Below, in pieces: positions 29,603 to 38,518 of a DNA stretch of 64,000 bases. Origin of the DNA: Helicobacter pylori (GTDB taxonomy: Bacteria; Campylobacterota; Campylobacteria; Campylobacterales; Helicobacteraceae); contig NZ_CP122954.1 in the NCBI RefSeq assembly GCF_030323545.1, forward strand, positions 1,488,001 through 1,552,000. The letters run 5' to 3'. How positions within the stretch are numbered: the first letter of the stretch is position 1; each line of letters opens with the position of its first letter. The notes under the pieces are model-generated. The model searched no databases and was not told the DNA's origin. It saw only the letters and a program-made list of their open reading frames with translations. The translations under genes were made by a program, and so were the position numbers.

Positions 29603-31605
29603 ATGAAAAAAACCCTTTTACTCTCTCTCTCTCTCTCGCTTCATCGCTTTTAAACGCTGAAGACAACGGCTTTTTTATAAGCGCCGGCTATCAAATCGGT
29701 GAAGCCGCTCAAATGGTGAAAAACACCGGCGAATTGAAAAGACTTTCAGACACTTATGAAAATTTGAGCAATCTTTTAAACAATTTCAACAACCTCAATC
29801 AGGCGGTAACGAACGCGAGCAGCCCTTCAGAAATCAATAATGCGATCGATAATTTAAAAGCGAACACGCAGGGTTTGATTGGCGAAAAAACCAACTCCCC
29901 GGCGTATCAAGCGGTGTATTTGGCGTTGAATGCGGCGGTGGGGCTGTGGAATGTCATCGCCTATAATGTCCAATGCGGTCCTGGTAGGAGTAGTCAACAA
30001 AGCGTAACTTTTGATGGCCAACCAGGACACAATTCAAATTCCATTAATTGCAATTTAACCGGTTATAACAATGGGGTTAGCGGCCCTTTATCCATTGAGA
30101 ATTTTAAAATGCTTAATCAGGCTTATCAGGTTCTCCAACAAGCGTTAAAGCAAGGGGTGCCTGTCTTGAATAACACGAGTCAAAAGATAGAAGTCAAAGT
30201 AACAATGCAAATTAATGGATCTAGTAAAAGTGAAACTACTATTCCTACTACTAATGACGCTCAAACCCTTTTGCAAGAAGCCAATAAAATGATAAGCGTC
30301 CTCACTACAAACTGCCCATGGGTCAATCACAGTCCAGGACAAAATGGAGGTGCGCCGTGGGGTTTAGATACGTCCGGGAATGTGTGTCAGGTTTTTGCCA
30401 CGGAATTTAGCGCCGTTACCAACATGATCAAAAACGCCCAAGAAATCGTCGCGCAAGCTCAAAGCCTTAACACTAACCAGCAAAGCAATCAAAACGCGCC
30501 ACAAGATTTCAATCCTTACACCTCTTCTGATAGGGCTTTCGCTCAAAACATGCTCAATCACGCGCAAGCGCAAGCCAAGATGCTTGAACTAGCCGCTCAA
30601 ATGAAAAAAGACCTTGACACTATCCCAAGCCAATTTATCACAAATTACTTGGCAAGCTGTAAAACAGATGGCACAACACCTAATCAAGGGGTTACTTCTA
30701 ACACTTGGGGAGCGGGTTGCGCCTATGTAGAAGAGACGATAACGGCTTTAAATAACAGCCTTGCGCATTTTGGCACTCAAGTCGAGCAAATCAAGCAATC
30801 TGAGTTGCTTGCACGCACTATACTTGATTTTAGAGGCAGCCTTAGCAATTTAAACAGCACTTATAACAGCATCACCACGACCGCTTCAAACACGCCTAAT
30901 TCCCCATTCCTTAAAAATTTGATAAGCCAATCCACTAACCCTAATAACCCCAGGGGCTTACAGGCCGTTTATCAAGTCAACCAAAGCGCTTATTCGCAAT
31001 TATTAAACGCCACGCAAGAATTAGGGCATAACCCTTTCAGACGCGTTGGATTAATCAGCTCTCAAACCAACAATGGCGCGATGAATGGGATCGGCGTGCA
31101 AATAGGGTATAAACAATTTTTTGGTGAAAAGAAACGATGGGGGGCTAGATATTACGGCTTTTTTGATTACAACCATGCTTATATTAAATCCAGCTTTTTC
31201 AATTCAGCCTCTGATGTGTTCACTTATGGGGTAGGAACAGATGTCCTCTATAACTTTATCAATGATAAAGCCACCAAAAACAGCAAGATTTCTTTTGGGG
31301 TGTTTGGGGGTATCGCCTTAGCCGGCACTTCGTGGCTTAATTCTCAATATGTGAATTTAGCGACATTCAATAATTTCTATAGTGCTAAAATGAATGTGGC
31401 GAATTTCCAATTCTTATTCAACTTGGGCTTGAGAATGAATCTCGCTAAGAATAAGAAAAAAGCGAGCGATCATGCGGCTCAGCATGGCGTGGAACTAGGC
31501 GTGAAGATCCCCACGATCAACACCAATTACTATTCTTTGCTAGGCACTCAACTCCAATACCGCAGGCTTTATAGCGTGTATTTGAATTATGTGTTTGCTT
31601 ACTAA
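29603..31605 (+). pseudogene. hopZ: HopZ outer membrane adhesin, phase OFF at CT repeat
   Basis: HopZ is a phase-variable outer membrane protein implicated in adhesion. The ATG at 29603 (AAGGA upstream) begins a signal peptide MKKTLLL followed by (CT)8 at 29621-29636. With eight repeats the frame stops at a TAA at 29651, after 16 residues. Losing one CT, or gaining two, would join the start to the frame reading LASSLLNAEDNGFF and the rest of the 666-residue protein, ending VYLNYVFAY. The remainder is intact, so this is a reversible OFF state rather than decay. The first internal Met of the long frame at 29713 has no proper start signal. Confidence 0.92.
29621..29636 (+). repeat. (CT)8 contingency repeat in hopZ
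   Basis: Eight CT dinucleotides lie within the signal-peptide coding region. Frame arithmetic shows 7 or 10 copies give ON, 8 gives OFF. Confidence 0.95.
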
Positions 31606-31648
31606 TGTTTGACTCTTTGTGAAACTCACTTTTTAAGGGATTTCTTTT

Positions 31649-31712
31649 AAAGCCTTTCTTTTTTAAAGCCTTTCTTTTTTAAAGCCTTTCTTTTTTAAAG
31701 CCTTTCTTTTTT
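31649..31712 (+). repeat. Tandem repeat, four copies of a 16-bp unit
   Basis: AAAGCCTTTCTTTTTT is repeated four times exactly, followed by a degenerate fifth unit AAAGCCTCTTTTTT and a run of seven G. It starts about 45 nt downstream of the hopZ stop. Each AAAGCC...T-run could support a weak terminator-like structure. Confidence 0.9.
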
Positions 31713-32269
31713 AAAGCCTCTTTTTTGGGGGGGTTTGATCTTTTTCTTTTTGCTGATCCCCACTACTTTCACTTTTTAATCTTTAAGTTTTTATTTTTGT
31801 GGAGGTTTTGATGCAAAATCCTTTTTAGCATTTTTTATATTAGTTAGTGAGAAGCTTGACACTAAGTTAAGCGATAATCTTTTAAAAAAAGCACTTTTTT
31901 GGGGTGATTTTAGTTGTGAGTGTAGGGGAGAGAATGGTTTCAAAGCACTTCCTATCCCTTTAAGAAAATAAAATAAAAGAAAATGCGTTTTACAACAAAA
32001 TAAGATCTAAAACAATAAAACAAAACCCCATTTTTTAACAATGAAATTTTTTAAACAAAAAAGCATTAAATTCCAATAAGATTTGTTAGATCTTGATAAA
32101 AACAAAGCTTTTTAAAACCCCTAAAAACAAGACTAACCAATAACAAAAACGCCTGGCGTCTATTGTGATCCTTATAGCATTAAATGCAACCAAGTTTTTT
32201 ATTTAAGCAAAAAGCTGTTATGCCGTTTTAAGAGCGCATCATTTCTATGAAAATATTTTTCAGTTATCC

Positions 32270-32298
32270 TTGACAAGCGTTAAAAAAAATTGTATCAT
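32270..32298 (+). promoter_or_regulatory. Promoter of the tRNA cluster
   Basis: Consensus TTGACA at 32270-32275 and TATCAT at 32293-32298 are separated by 17 bp. Transcription would start near 32306, 6 nt before tRNA-Lys. A consensus -35 is rare in this species and fits a highly expressed stable RNA operon. Confidence 0.75.
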
Positions 32299-32311
32299 TA
32301 TATTTTTGTGA

Positions 32312-32387
<76 letters not shown>

Positions 32388-32397
32388 TGAGCATCGT

Positions 32398-32472
32398 GGC
32401 TCCTTCATCTAGTGGTTAGGATACCACCCTTTCACGGTGGTTACAGGGGTTCAAATCCCCTAGGAGTCACCA
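32398..32472 (+). tRNA. tRNA-Glu (TTC)
   Basis: The acceptor GGCTCCT pairs with AGGAGTC (one G-U), the anticodon stem-loop CCACC-CTTTCAC-GGTGG has anticodon TTC, the T-loop is TTCAAAT, and CCA is encoded. Confidence 0.97.
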
Positions 32473-32512
32473 CTCTTTTATACGGGTTTAGTTGGATTTA
32501 TCTCAATATTTT

Positions 32513-32588
32513 GGTCGCTTAGCTCAGTTGGTAGAGCGCTACCCTTACAAGGTAGATGTCATAAGTTCGAGTCTTATAGCGACCACCA
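32513..32588 (+). tRNA. tRNA-Val (TAC)
   Basis: The acceptor GGTCGCT pairs with AGCGACC, the anticodon stem-loop CTACC-CTTACAA-GGTAG has anticodon TAC, and CCA is encoded. Confidence 0.97.
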
Positions 32589-32627
32589 TGACTAAAGCAT
32601 GCATTTTAGGCTATGGAGTTTGGATAG

Positions 32628-32704
32628 GGAGCGGTAGTTCAGCTGGTTAGAATATCTGCCTGTCACGCAGGGGGTCGCGGGTTCGAGTCCCGTCCGCTCC
32701 GCCA
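32628..32704 (+). tRNA. tRNA-Asp (GTC)
   Basis: The acceptor GGAGCGG pairs with CCGCTCC, the anticodon loop TGTCACG has GTC, the T-arm is CGGG-TTCGAGT-CCCG, and CCA is encoded. Confidence 0.97.
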
Positions 32705-32767
32705 CCAAGAACTTTTTAAATCATTTTCTACGCTTTATTTCCAATATAATAGTCAATCGTTAAAAAT

Positions 32768-32843
32768 GACCCTTTCATCTAGTGGTCAAGGATACCACCC
32801 TTTCACGGTGGAAACGGAAGTTCAAATCTTTCAAGGGTCGCCA
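32768..32843 (+). tRNA. Second tRNA-Glu (TTC), diverged copy
   Basis: The acceptor GACCCTT pairs with AAGGGTC, and the anticodon arm is identical to the first tRNA-Glu (CCACC-CTTTCAC-GGTGG, anticodon TTC). The D-loop has one extra base and the T-stem is weaker (GGAAG with CTTTC, including a G-U). CCA is encoded. It appears functional but differs clearly from the first copy. Confidence 0.9.
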
Positions 32844-32856
32844 CAAAAATTCCAAA

Positions 32857-33687
32857 CTACACCCACAAATTATCTAAAAGCCTGGTTTTGCCCACACGAG
32901 CCGCCACTAAAACCAGCGTGTTAGTTGGCTCTATGGTTGTTAAAGGCTCTAGCTTGTGGTTACAAAATTCCAAATAATCCACTTCCAAGGTTTCTAAAAT
33001 TTCAAGCCCTAGTTTTTTAAGCTTTTCGCACGCTTTTTCGCCCTTATCTATGGCTTGCTTGATGTTTTCTAGAGCTTTTGGAATGGCTAGGGCTTGTTTT
33101 CTTTGCGTTGCATCCAAATACACATTCCTAGAGCTTAAAGCCAAATTATCATCATCGCGCACGATCTCGCATGGCGCTATTTCAATGTCTAAAAGCAAAT
33201 CTTTGACTAAATGCTGGATGATTAAAAGCTGTTGGGCGTCCTTTTTGCCAAAATACGCTCTAGTAGGATTAACAAGATGGAACAATTTTAACACGACCTG
33301 AACAACCCCATCAAAGTGCCTCTCACGCATTGCTCCCTCTAAAGATTGGGATAAAAATGTAGGGGCGTAGAGTTTTAAGCGTTGCTCTATTTCATAGGGA
33401 TACATTTCGCTCGTTTTAGGCACAAACACCGCATTAACGCCCAATCCTTCACACAAAGCCAAATCCTTTTCTAAAGGGCGCGGGTAAGCGTTAAAATCTT
33501 CGTTAGCTCCAAATTGCGTGGGATTGACAAAAACACTCACTATCGTGTGGGAATTTTCTTTCAAACTCCTTTCTATCAAGCTTTGATGCCCTTTGTGTAA
33601 AGCCCCCATAGTCGGCACAAACCCCACGCTTTCTTTCAAACTTTTACGACACTCTCTTAAAGCAGCAATCGTTTCTAACACGTGCAT
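32857..33687 (-). CDS. panC: Pantothenate synthetase
   Basis: PanC joins pantoate and beta-alanine with ATP to form pantothenate. The 276-residue protein has [16 protein letters not shown] near 23-38 with the HxGH-type nucleotide motif, VNPTQFG near 54-60, and the conserved Arg/Lys segment [13 protein letters not shown] near 144-156. The length is normal. pyrF starts upstream on the same strand with 0 nt spacing. Confidence 0.95.
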   Translation of the reverse strand: MHVLETIAALRECRKSLKESVGFVPTMGALHKGHQSLIERSLKENSHTIVSVFVNPTQFGANEDFNAYPRPLEKDLALCEGLGVNAVFVPKTSEMYPYEIEQRLKLYAPTFLSQSLEGAMRERHFDGVVQVVLKLFHLVNPTRAYFGKKDAQQLLIIQHLVKDLLLDIEIAPCEIVRDDDNLALSSRNVYLDATQRKQALAIPKALENIKQAIDKGEKACEKLKKLGLEILETLEVDYLEFCNHKLEPLTTIEPTNTLVLVAARVGKTRLLDNLWV

Positions 33688-34371
33688 TTAACAATCCTTT
33701 AAAAGCTCTAAAACCACTTCTCTAGGCTCTTTAGCCTGATAAATGGGGCGGCCCACCACGATAAAATCGCTTAAATTTTGTTTAGCTTCTTTAGCGTTCG
33801 CCACCCTTTCTTGATCTTCTTTATCGTTTTTATTCAGCCTTATGCCAGGGGTTAAAGTCAAAAAGTCCTTACCCAAAGCTTCTTTAACCGCCAAACTTTC
33901 AAACACCGAACACACCACCCCATCAATCCCGCTCTCTTTACCCATAGCGCTTAATTTGATCGCTTGAGTTTTTAAAGGAGCGTTATACACGCTCAAAAAT
34001 TCCTCTTCGCTAAAGCTGGTTAAAGCGCTCACGCCCATGATTAAGGGGCGTTTTTTAAGAGCGTTTAAGCGTTGCATTAAAATGGTTAGCGCGCTTTTAG
34101 CGCTGCTTAAATGCACGGTGAGCATATCAATTTCTAATTTCGCGCATTCTAGCGCGGCATTTGCCATAGTATAAGGAATATCATAGAGCTTCAAATCCAA
34201 AAAAATCTTAAAATTCCCATCAATCTTTCTGATTTCATCTAAAAAAACAGCCCCATCTCTTATAAAAGATCTAAGCCCCACCTTAGCCCATAAATCTAAT
34301 CCCTTTAATTCTTGCAATAAAGAAAGATTGTCCTCTTTTTTTTCTAAGTCCAATGCGACACATAATTGCAT
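33688..34371 (-). CDS. pyrF: Orotidine 5'-phosphate decarboxylase
   Basis: PyrF makes UMP from OMP, the last step of pyrimidine synthesis. The 227-residue TIM-barrel protein has the catalytic signature FLDLKLYDIPYTM near 58-70 (Asp-Lys-Asp tetrad) and the phosphate-binding VVGRPIYQA near 208-216. It is followed directly by panC on the same strand. Confidence 0.95.
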   Translation of the reverse strand: MQLCVALDLEKKEDNLSLLQELKGLDLWAKVGLRSFIRDGAVFLDEIRKIDGNFKIFLDLKLYDIPYTMANAALECAKLEIDMLTVHLSSAKSALTILMQRLNALKKRPLIMGVSALTSFSEEEFLSVYNAPLKTQAIKLSAMGKESGIDGVVCSVFESLAVKEALGKDFLTLTPGIRLNKNDKEDQERVANAKEAKQNLSDFIVVGRPIYQAKEPREVVLELLKDC

Positions 34372-34493
34372 GAAAGCCCTTTAAAGTGTAAAATAACGCC
34401 ATTATAACAAAAAGAAATGCAAGATTTTTAGCTATGATAAGCGTTTTAAAATGAAAACCAAGTTTAAGAAAATGAGATTTTAAGGGTTAAAGA

Positions 34494-35160
34494 GTGGAAG
34501 CGTTTTTAGGGGCGTTAGAGTTTCAAGAGAATGAATACGAAGAGTTTAAAGAGCTTTATGAGAGCTTAAAAACCAAGCAAAAGCCCCACACTTTGTTCAT
34601 TTCTTACGTGGATTCACGAGTCGTGCCTAATCTAATCACTGGCACCAAACCGGGCGAATTGTATGTGATCCGCAACATGGGCAATGTGATCCCCACTAAA
34701 ACAAGCTATAGAGAGTCCCTTTCTACTATTGCGAGCATTGAATACGCTATTGTGCATGTGGGCATTCAAAACTTAATCATTTGCGGGCATAGCGATTGCG
34801 GGGCTTGCGGGAGCATTCATTTAATCCATGATGAAACCACCAAAGCTAAAACCCCCTACATTGCAAACTGGATACAATTCTTAAAGCCTGTTAAAGAAGA
34901 ATTAAAAAAACCACCCGCAATTCAGCAACCATTTTGCCAAGCGTTCATGGCTTACAGAGCGTTTGAATGTGCGCTTGCAACTCAACAACCTCTTAAGCTA
35001 TGATTTCATTCAAGAAAGAGTGATGAATAACGAATTAAAAATTTTTGGTTGGCACTATATCATAGAAACAGGCAGGATTTATAATTATAATTTTGAAAGC
35101 CATTTTTTTGAGCCGATTGAAGAAACCATTAAACAAAGGAAAAGTCATGAAAACTTCTAA
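34494..35160 (+). pseudogene. icfA: Beta-carbonic anhydrase, frameshifted and lacking a zinc ligand
   Basis: The normal enzyme interconverts CO2 and bicarbonate in the cytoplasm. The GTG start at 34494 (TAAGGG upstream) gives a protein matching the H. pylori beta-carbonic anhydrase until an A7 tract at 34904-34910, where one extra A shifts the frame and ends it at 35003. With one A removed, the frame continues (NHPQFSNHFAKRSWL onward) to a stop at 35160, for 221 residues in total. In addition, the zinc-binding motif CVDSR reads YVDSR (Tyr38, codon TAC instead of TGC), while the second zinc site ICGHSDCGACG is intact. Two independent lesions suggest real loss of function. It overlaps kdsA by 14 bp. 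Confidence 0.88.
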
Positions 35161-35977
35161 CACAAAAACCCCCAAACCCGTTTTAATCGCTGGGCCATGC
35201 GTCATTGAGAGCTTAGAAAATTTAAGAAGTATCGCTACTAAATTGCAACCCCTAGCCAACAACGAGCGGTTGGATTTTTATTTTAAAGCGAGTTTTGATA
35301 AGGCGAACCGCACGAGTTTAGAGAGTTACAGAGGGCCTGGTTTAGAAAAAGGCCTAGAAATGTTACAAAACATCAAAGAGGAATTTGGCTATAAAATTTT
35401 AACCGATGTGCATGAGAGCTATCAAGCAAGCACAGCGGCCAAAGTGGCGGATATTTTACAGATCCCAGCGTTTTTGTGCCGCCAAACGGATCTGATTGTA
35501 GGAGTGAGCCAAACTAACGCCATTGTCAATATCAAAAAAGGGCAATTCATGAACCCAAAAGACATGCAATATTCCGTTCTAAAAGCCCTTAAAACGAGAG
35601 ATAAAAGCATTCAAAGCCCCACTTATGAAACAGCGTTAAAAAATGGCGTGTGGCTGTGTGAAAGGGGGAGCAGCTTTGGGTATGGGAATTTAGTGGTAGA
35701 TATGCGCTCTTTAAAAATCATGCGAGAGTTTGCCCCTGTGATTTTTGACGCTACTCATAGCGTGCAAATGCCAGGGGGAGCGAACGGGAAAAGTTCAGGA
35801 GACAGCTCTTTTGCCCCTATTTTAGCTAGAGCTGCGGCTGCGGTGGGGATTGATGGGCTGTTCGCTGAAACGCATGTTGATCCTAAAAACGCCCTAAGCG
35901 ATGGGGCAAACATGTTAAAACCTAACGAGTTAGAACATTTAGTAGCTGACATGTTAAAAATCCAAAATTTATTTTAA
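35147..35977 (+). CDS. kdsA: KDO-8-phosphate synthase
   Basis: KdsA condenses arabinose 5-phosphate and PEP to make KDO-8-phosphate for lipopolysaccharide core. The ATG at 35147 (after AAAGGAAAAGTC) gives 276 residues, the usual length; an earlier in-frame ATG at 35093 lies deep inside icfA and is rejected. Motifs include [10 protein letters not shown] near 14-23, [12 protein letters not shown] near 47-58 and the PEP site [11 protein letters not shown] near 202-212. kdsC, a later enzyme of the pathway, lies at 50.8 kb. Confidence 0.95.
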   Translation: MKTSNTKTPKPVLIAGPCVIESLENLRSIATKLQPLANNERLDFYFKASFDKANRTSLESYRGPGLEKGLEMLQNIKEEFGYKILTDVHESYQASTAAKVADILQIPAFLCRQTDLIVGVSQTNAIVNIKKGQFMNPKDMQYSVLKALKTRDKSIQSPTYETALKNGVWLCERGSSFGYGNLVVDMRSLKIMREFAPVIFDATHSVQMPGGANGKSSGDSSFAPILARAAAAVGIDGLFAETHVDPKNALSDGANMLKPNELEHLVADMLKIQNLF

Positions 35978-35986
35978 AGGAATTTC

Positions 35987-36457
35987 ATGAAAATCATAGA
36001 AGGGAAATTGCAATTACAAGGGAATGAAAAAGTCGCTATTTTAACATCGCGCTTCAATCATATCATCACAGACAGGTTGCAAGAAGGGGCGATTGACTGC
36101 TTTAAAAGGCATGGGGGCGATGAAGAGCTTTTAGACATCGTGCTGGTACCTGGGGCTTATGAATTGCCTTTCATTTTAGAGAGATTGTTAGGAAGCGAAA
36201 AATACGATGGCGTGTGCGTTTTAGGAGCGATTATTAGAGGGGGGACTCCGCATTTTGACTATGTGAGCGCGGAAGCGACTAAGGGCATTGCCAGCACGAT
36301 GCTCAAATACAGCATGCCTGTAAGCTTTGGCGTGCTGACCACGGACAATGTGGAGCAAGCGATTGAAAGAGCGGGCAGTAAAGCCGGCAATAAGGGCTTT
36401 GAAGCGATGAGCACCCTCATTGAATTATTGAGCTTGTGCCAAACTCTCAAGGGTTAA
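35987..36457 (+). CDS. ribH: 6,7-dimethyl-8-ribityllumazine synthase
   Basis: RibH forms lumazine, the precursor of riboflavin, and usually assembles as a large capsid-like particle. The 156-residue protein has the signature [17 protein letters not shown] near 47-63, the catalytic [16 protein letters not shown] near 78-93 with the active-site His, and [13 protein letters not shown] near 111-123. It precedes nusB by 1 nt, a common pairing. Riboflavin synthase (ribE) is at 47.2 kb. Confidence 0.96.
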   Translation: MKIIEGKLQLQGNEKVAILTSRFNHIITDRLQEGAIDCFKRHGGDEELLDIVLVPGAYELPFILERLLGSEKYDGVCVLGAIIRGGTPHFDYVSAEATKGIASTMLKYSMPVSFGVLTTDNVEQAIERAGSKAGNKGFEAMSTLIELLSLCQTLKG

Positions 36458-36458
36458 A

Positions 36459-36875
36459 ATGGCGACACGAACTCAAGCCAGGGGGGCGGTGGTTGAATTA
36501 TTGTATGCGTTTGAGAGCGGTAATGAAGAAATTAAAAAAATCGCTTCTAGCATGTTAGAAGAAAAAAAGATTAAAAACAACCAGCTTGCTTTTGCTTTAA
36601 GCCTTTTTAATGGCGTGTTAGAAAAAATGGCTGAAATTGACGCCCTCATTGAACCGCATTTAAAAGACTGGGATTTCAAACGACTAGGGAGCATGGAAAA
36701 GGCGATTTTACGCTTAGGAGCGTATGAAATTGGCTTCACGCCCACGCAAAACCCTATCATCATCAATGAATGCATAGAGCTTGGCAAACTCTACGCTGAG
36801 CCTAACACCCCTAAATTTTTAAACGCTATCTTGGATTCTTTGAGCAAGAAACTCGCTCAAAAACCCTTAAATTGA
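36459..36875 (+). CDS. nusB: Transcription antitermination factor NusB
   Basis: NusB works with NusE (S10) on boxA RNA to prevent premature termination of rRNA transcription. This 138-residue all-helical protein has TRTQARGAVVELLYAFE at the start, LKDWDFKRLGSMEKAILRLGAYEI near 68-91 and the end FLNAILDSLSKKL. It follows ribH by 1 nt. Confidence 0.95.
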   Translation: MATRTQARGAVVELLYAFESGNEEIKKIASSMLEEKKIKNNQLAFALSLFNGVLEKMAEIDALIEPHLKDWDFKRLGSMEKAILRLGAYEIGFTPTQNPIIINECIELGKLYAEPNTPKFLNAILDSLSKKLAQKPLN

Positions 36876-37043
36876 GAGCGTTTTATATTTAATGATTTTA
36901 AAAAATAAAGAATTGATGCTTTAAAGCTTAAGTGTAGTTTTAGACAAATGATATTAAAATCAGTAACCACTTTAGAAAAACAGCGATGGAGTGCGAAAAG
37001 TCGTTTGTTTTTAACAAGTGATAAAACAATATAAAGGAATAAT

Positions 37044-37805
37044 ATGGCATACAAATATGATAGAGATTTGGAATTTTTAAAGCAATTGGAATCTAGTGAT
37101 TTATTGGATTTGTTTGAGGTGCTTGTTTTTGGTAAAGACGGCGAAAAAAGGCACAATGAAAAACTGGCAAGCTCCATAGAATACAAAAGGCATGGCGATG
37201 ATTACGCTAAATACGCAGAAAGAATCGCTGAAGAGTTGCAATACTACGGGAGCAATAGTTTTGCGAGCTTCATTAAAGGCGAAGGAGTCTTATACAAGGA
37301 GATCCTATGCGATGTGTGCGATAAATTAAAGGTCAATTACAACAAGAAAACCGAAACGACTTTAATTGAACAAAACATGCTTTCTAAAATCTTAGAAAGA
37401 AGTTTGGAAGAAATGGACGATGAAGAAGTGAAAGAAATGTGCGATGAATTGTCCATAAAAAACACGGACAATTTAAACAGACAAGCCTTAAGCGCGGCGA
37501 CTTTAACGCTGTTTAAAATGGGAGGCTTTAAATCTTATCAATTGGCTGTCATTGTTGCGAATGCGGTCGCAAAAACCATTCTAGGGCGTGGTTTATCGCT
37601 TGCGGGCAATCAAGCGCTTACAAGAACTCTGAGCTTTTTAACAGGCCCTGTTAGCTGGATCATTACAGGCGTATGGACAGCGATTGATTTTGCGGGGCCG
37701 GCTTATAGGGTAACCATACCGGCATGCATTGTGGTCGCCACTTTACGCCTAAAAACACAGCAAGCCAATGAAGATAAGAAGTCGTTGCAAATAGAATCCA
37801 TTTAA
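37044..37805 (+). CDS. UPF0174 (YaaW-like) protein with DUF3944 N-terminus
   Basis: This 253-residue protein begins with [20 protein letters not shown], the DUF3944 pattern, followed by a helical domain typical of YaaW/UPF0174 proteins. A hydrophobic C-terminal part (about 168-235: [56 protein letters not shown]) suggests membrane association. Reference H. pylori strains carry several copies of this family at this place; only one is seen here. The function is unknown. AAAGGAATA precedes the ATG. Confidence 0.82.
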   Translation: MAYKYDRDLEFLKQLESSDLLDLFEVLVFGKDGEKRHNEKLASSIEYKRHGDDYAKYAERIAEELQYYGSNSFASFIKGEGVLYKEILCDVCDKLKVNYNKKTETTLIEQNMLSKILERSLEEMDDEEVKEMCDELSIKNTDNLNRQALSAATLTLFKMGGFKSYQLAVIVANAVAKTILGRGLSLAGNQALTRTLSFLTGPVSWIITGVWTAIDFAGPAYRVTIPACIVVATLRLKTQQANEDKKSLQIESI

Positions 37806-37840
37806 GCTTTTTCTTAGGGAAAAAGGTATAAAATGGAAAC

Positions 37841-37870
37841 CTAGATGCGAAAATGCATCTAGTTTTTATT
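37841..37870 (+). terminator. Terminator-like hairpin after the UPF0174 gene
   Basis: CTAGATGC at 37841-37848 pairs perfectly with GCATCTAG at 37855-37862 across a 6-nt loop, followed by TTTTTATT. A TATAAA at 37827-37832 just before it could also make this the 5' hairpin of the next transcript. Confidence 0.65.
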
Positions 37871-37889
37871 TTAATTTAAGGGAGACAAA

Positions 37890-38030
37890 ATGAGTAACAG
37901 TTGCAGTAATCAACACCACAATCAAAAAGGTGATGCTAAAAATCAAAACAACGAAAGTTGCCAAAAAAATAGCCAAAACCAAGCCAATCAATGCAACGCT
38001 AACCACGAGCATAAAAACGATAAAAAGTAA
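37890..38030 (+). CDS. Small 46-residue Asn/Gln/His/Cys-rich protein
   Basis: This ORF starts at an ATG after a good AAGGGAGA site and ends at TAA. It has 46 residues: 12 Asn, 7 Gln, 4 His and 3 Cys (5, 24, 35), with many Lys, no hydrophobic segment and no signal peptide. Such composition suggests a disordered, possibly metal-binding peptide, in the style of the species' known small His-rich nickel proteins, but without sequence similarity to them that I can see. It lies between the UPF0174 gene's hairpin and the heptamer array. The ORF and its binding site are seen; the metal role is inference. Confidence 0.6.
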   Translation: MSNSCSNQHHNQKGDAKNQNNESCQKNSQNQANQCNANHEHKNDKK

Positions 38031-38300
38031 GGGTTAGAGGGTTAAAGGAGGGGGTTTCTGTGCCAAAAATCAAAGTAGCGTTTCATTAAATTAGCCCTAA
38101 AGAAAAATCAATAGTTTCCTACTTTCAAATCAGATTTATCTTATCCAAAATAATAAGCGTATCAAAATATTTTAATCATTACCATCATTCTCTGGTTGTA
38201 AAATCAATAAAGCCCATTAGCGTCTGTAGCGCTATCTTTATGCGCAGTTAGCGGGTGTGCTTGAGCTTTTTAGGGCGTTAAACATGATTTTAAAAAATGA

Positions 38301-38309
38301 TGTTATAAT
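38301..38309 (+). promoter_or_regulatory. Extended -10 promoter merging into the heptamer array
   Basis: TGTTATAAT is a perfect extended -10 (TGnTATAAT). Its last three bases, AAT, are the first bases of the first AATCACT repeat. Predicted transcription start lies near 38316, inside the array. Confidence 0.6.
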
Positions 38310-38460
38310 CACTAATCACTAATCACTAATCACTAATCACTAATCACTAATCACTAATCACTAATCACTAATCACTAATCACTAATCACTAATCACTAAT
38401 CACTAATCACTAATCACTAATCACTAATCACTAATCACTAATCACTAATCACTAATCACT
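38307..38460 (+). repeat. (AATCACT)22 tandem heptamer array
   Basis: Exactly 154 bp of the 7-bp unit AATCACT, 22 perfect copies. Every frame of both strands meets stop codons (TAA forward, TAG reverse) at least each 21 bp, so it is not coding. Perfect uniformity means it is young or actively slipping. No spacers, so not a CRISPR array. Confidence 0.97.
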
Positions 38461-38518
38461 AAAAAGGGGGTTGGTGGGATTTGAGCGAGCGGTAGAAATA
38501 AAATTAAAGGAGTAAGTT

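Larger units (their letters stand above)
31606..32311. other. 700-bp intergenic region between hopZ and the tRNA cluster
   Basis: It holds a tandem 16-bp repeat just after hopZ, then about 500 bp of AT-rich sequence without a credible ORF, then the tRNA promoter. I see only very short ORFs (15 codons or fewer near 31914) and no RNA gene I can name. Confidence 0.5.
38031..38518. other. Intergenic region with promoter and heptamer array
   Basis: The left 270 bp are AT-rich with no ORF. Then an extended -10, the (AATCACT)22 array and about 58 bp of leader end at the ribosome binding site AAAGGAG of the next gene. Confidence 0.7.

Noticed and set aside
31914..31965. Tiny GTG ORF in the hopZ-tRNA interval
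   Set aside because: Fifteen codons with no supporting features.
35093..35146. Extended N-terminus for KdsA
   Set aside because: The 18 extra residues lie inside icfA and are not part of the family; the ATG at 35147 has a ribosome binding site.
34963..35160. Small ORF between icfA and kdsA
   Set aside because: Its translation is the C-terminal part of carbonic anhydrase in the shifted frame.
38307..38460. CRISPR array
   Set aside because: The 7-bp units are contiguous with no spacers, and no cas genes are in the window.
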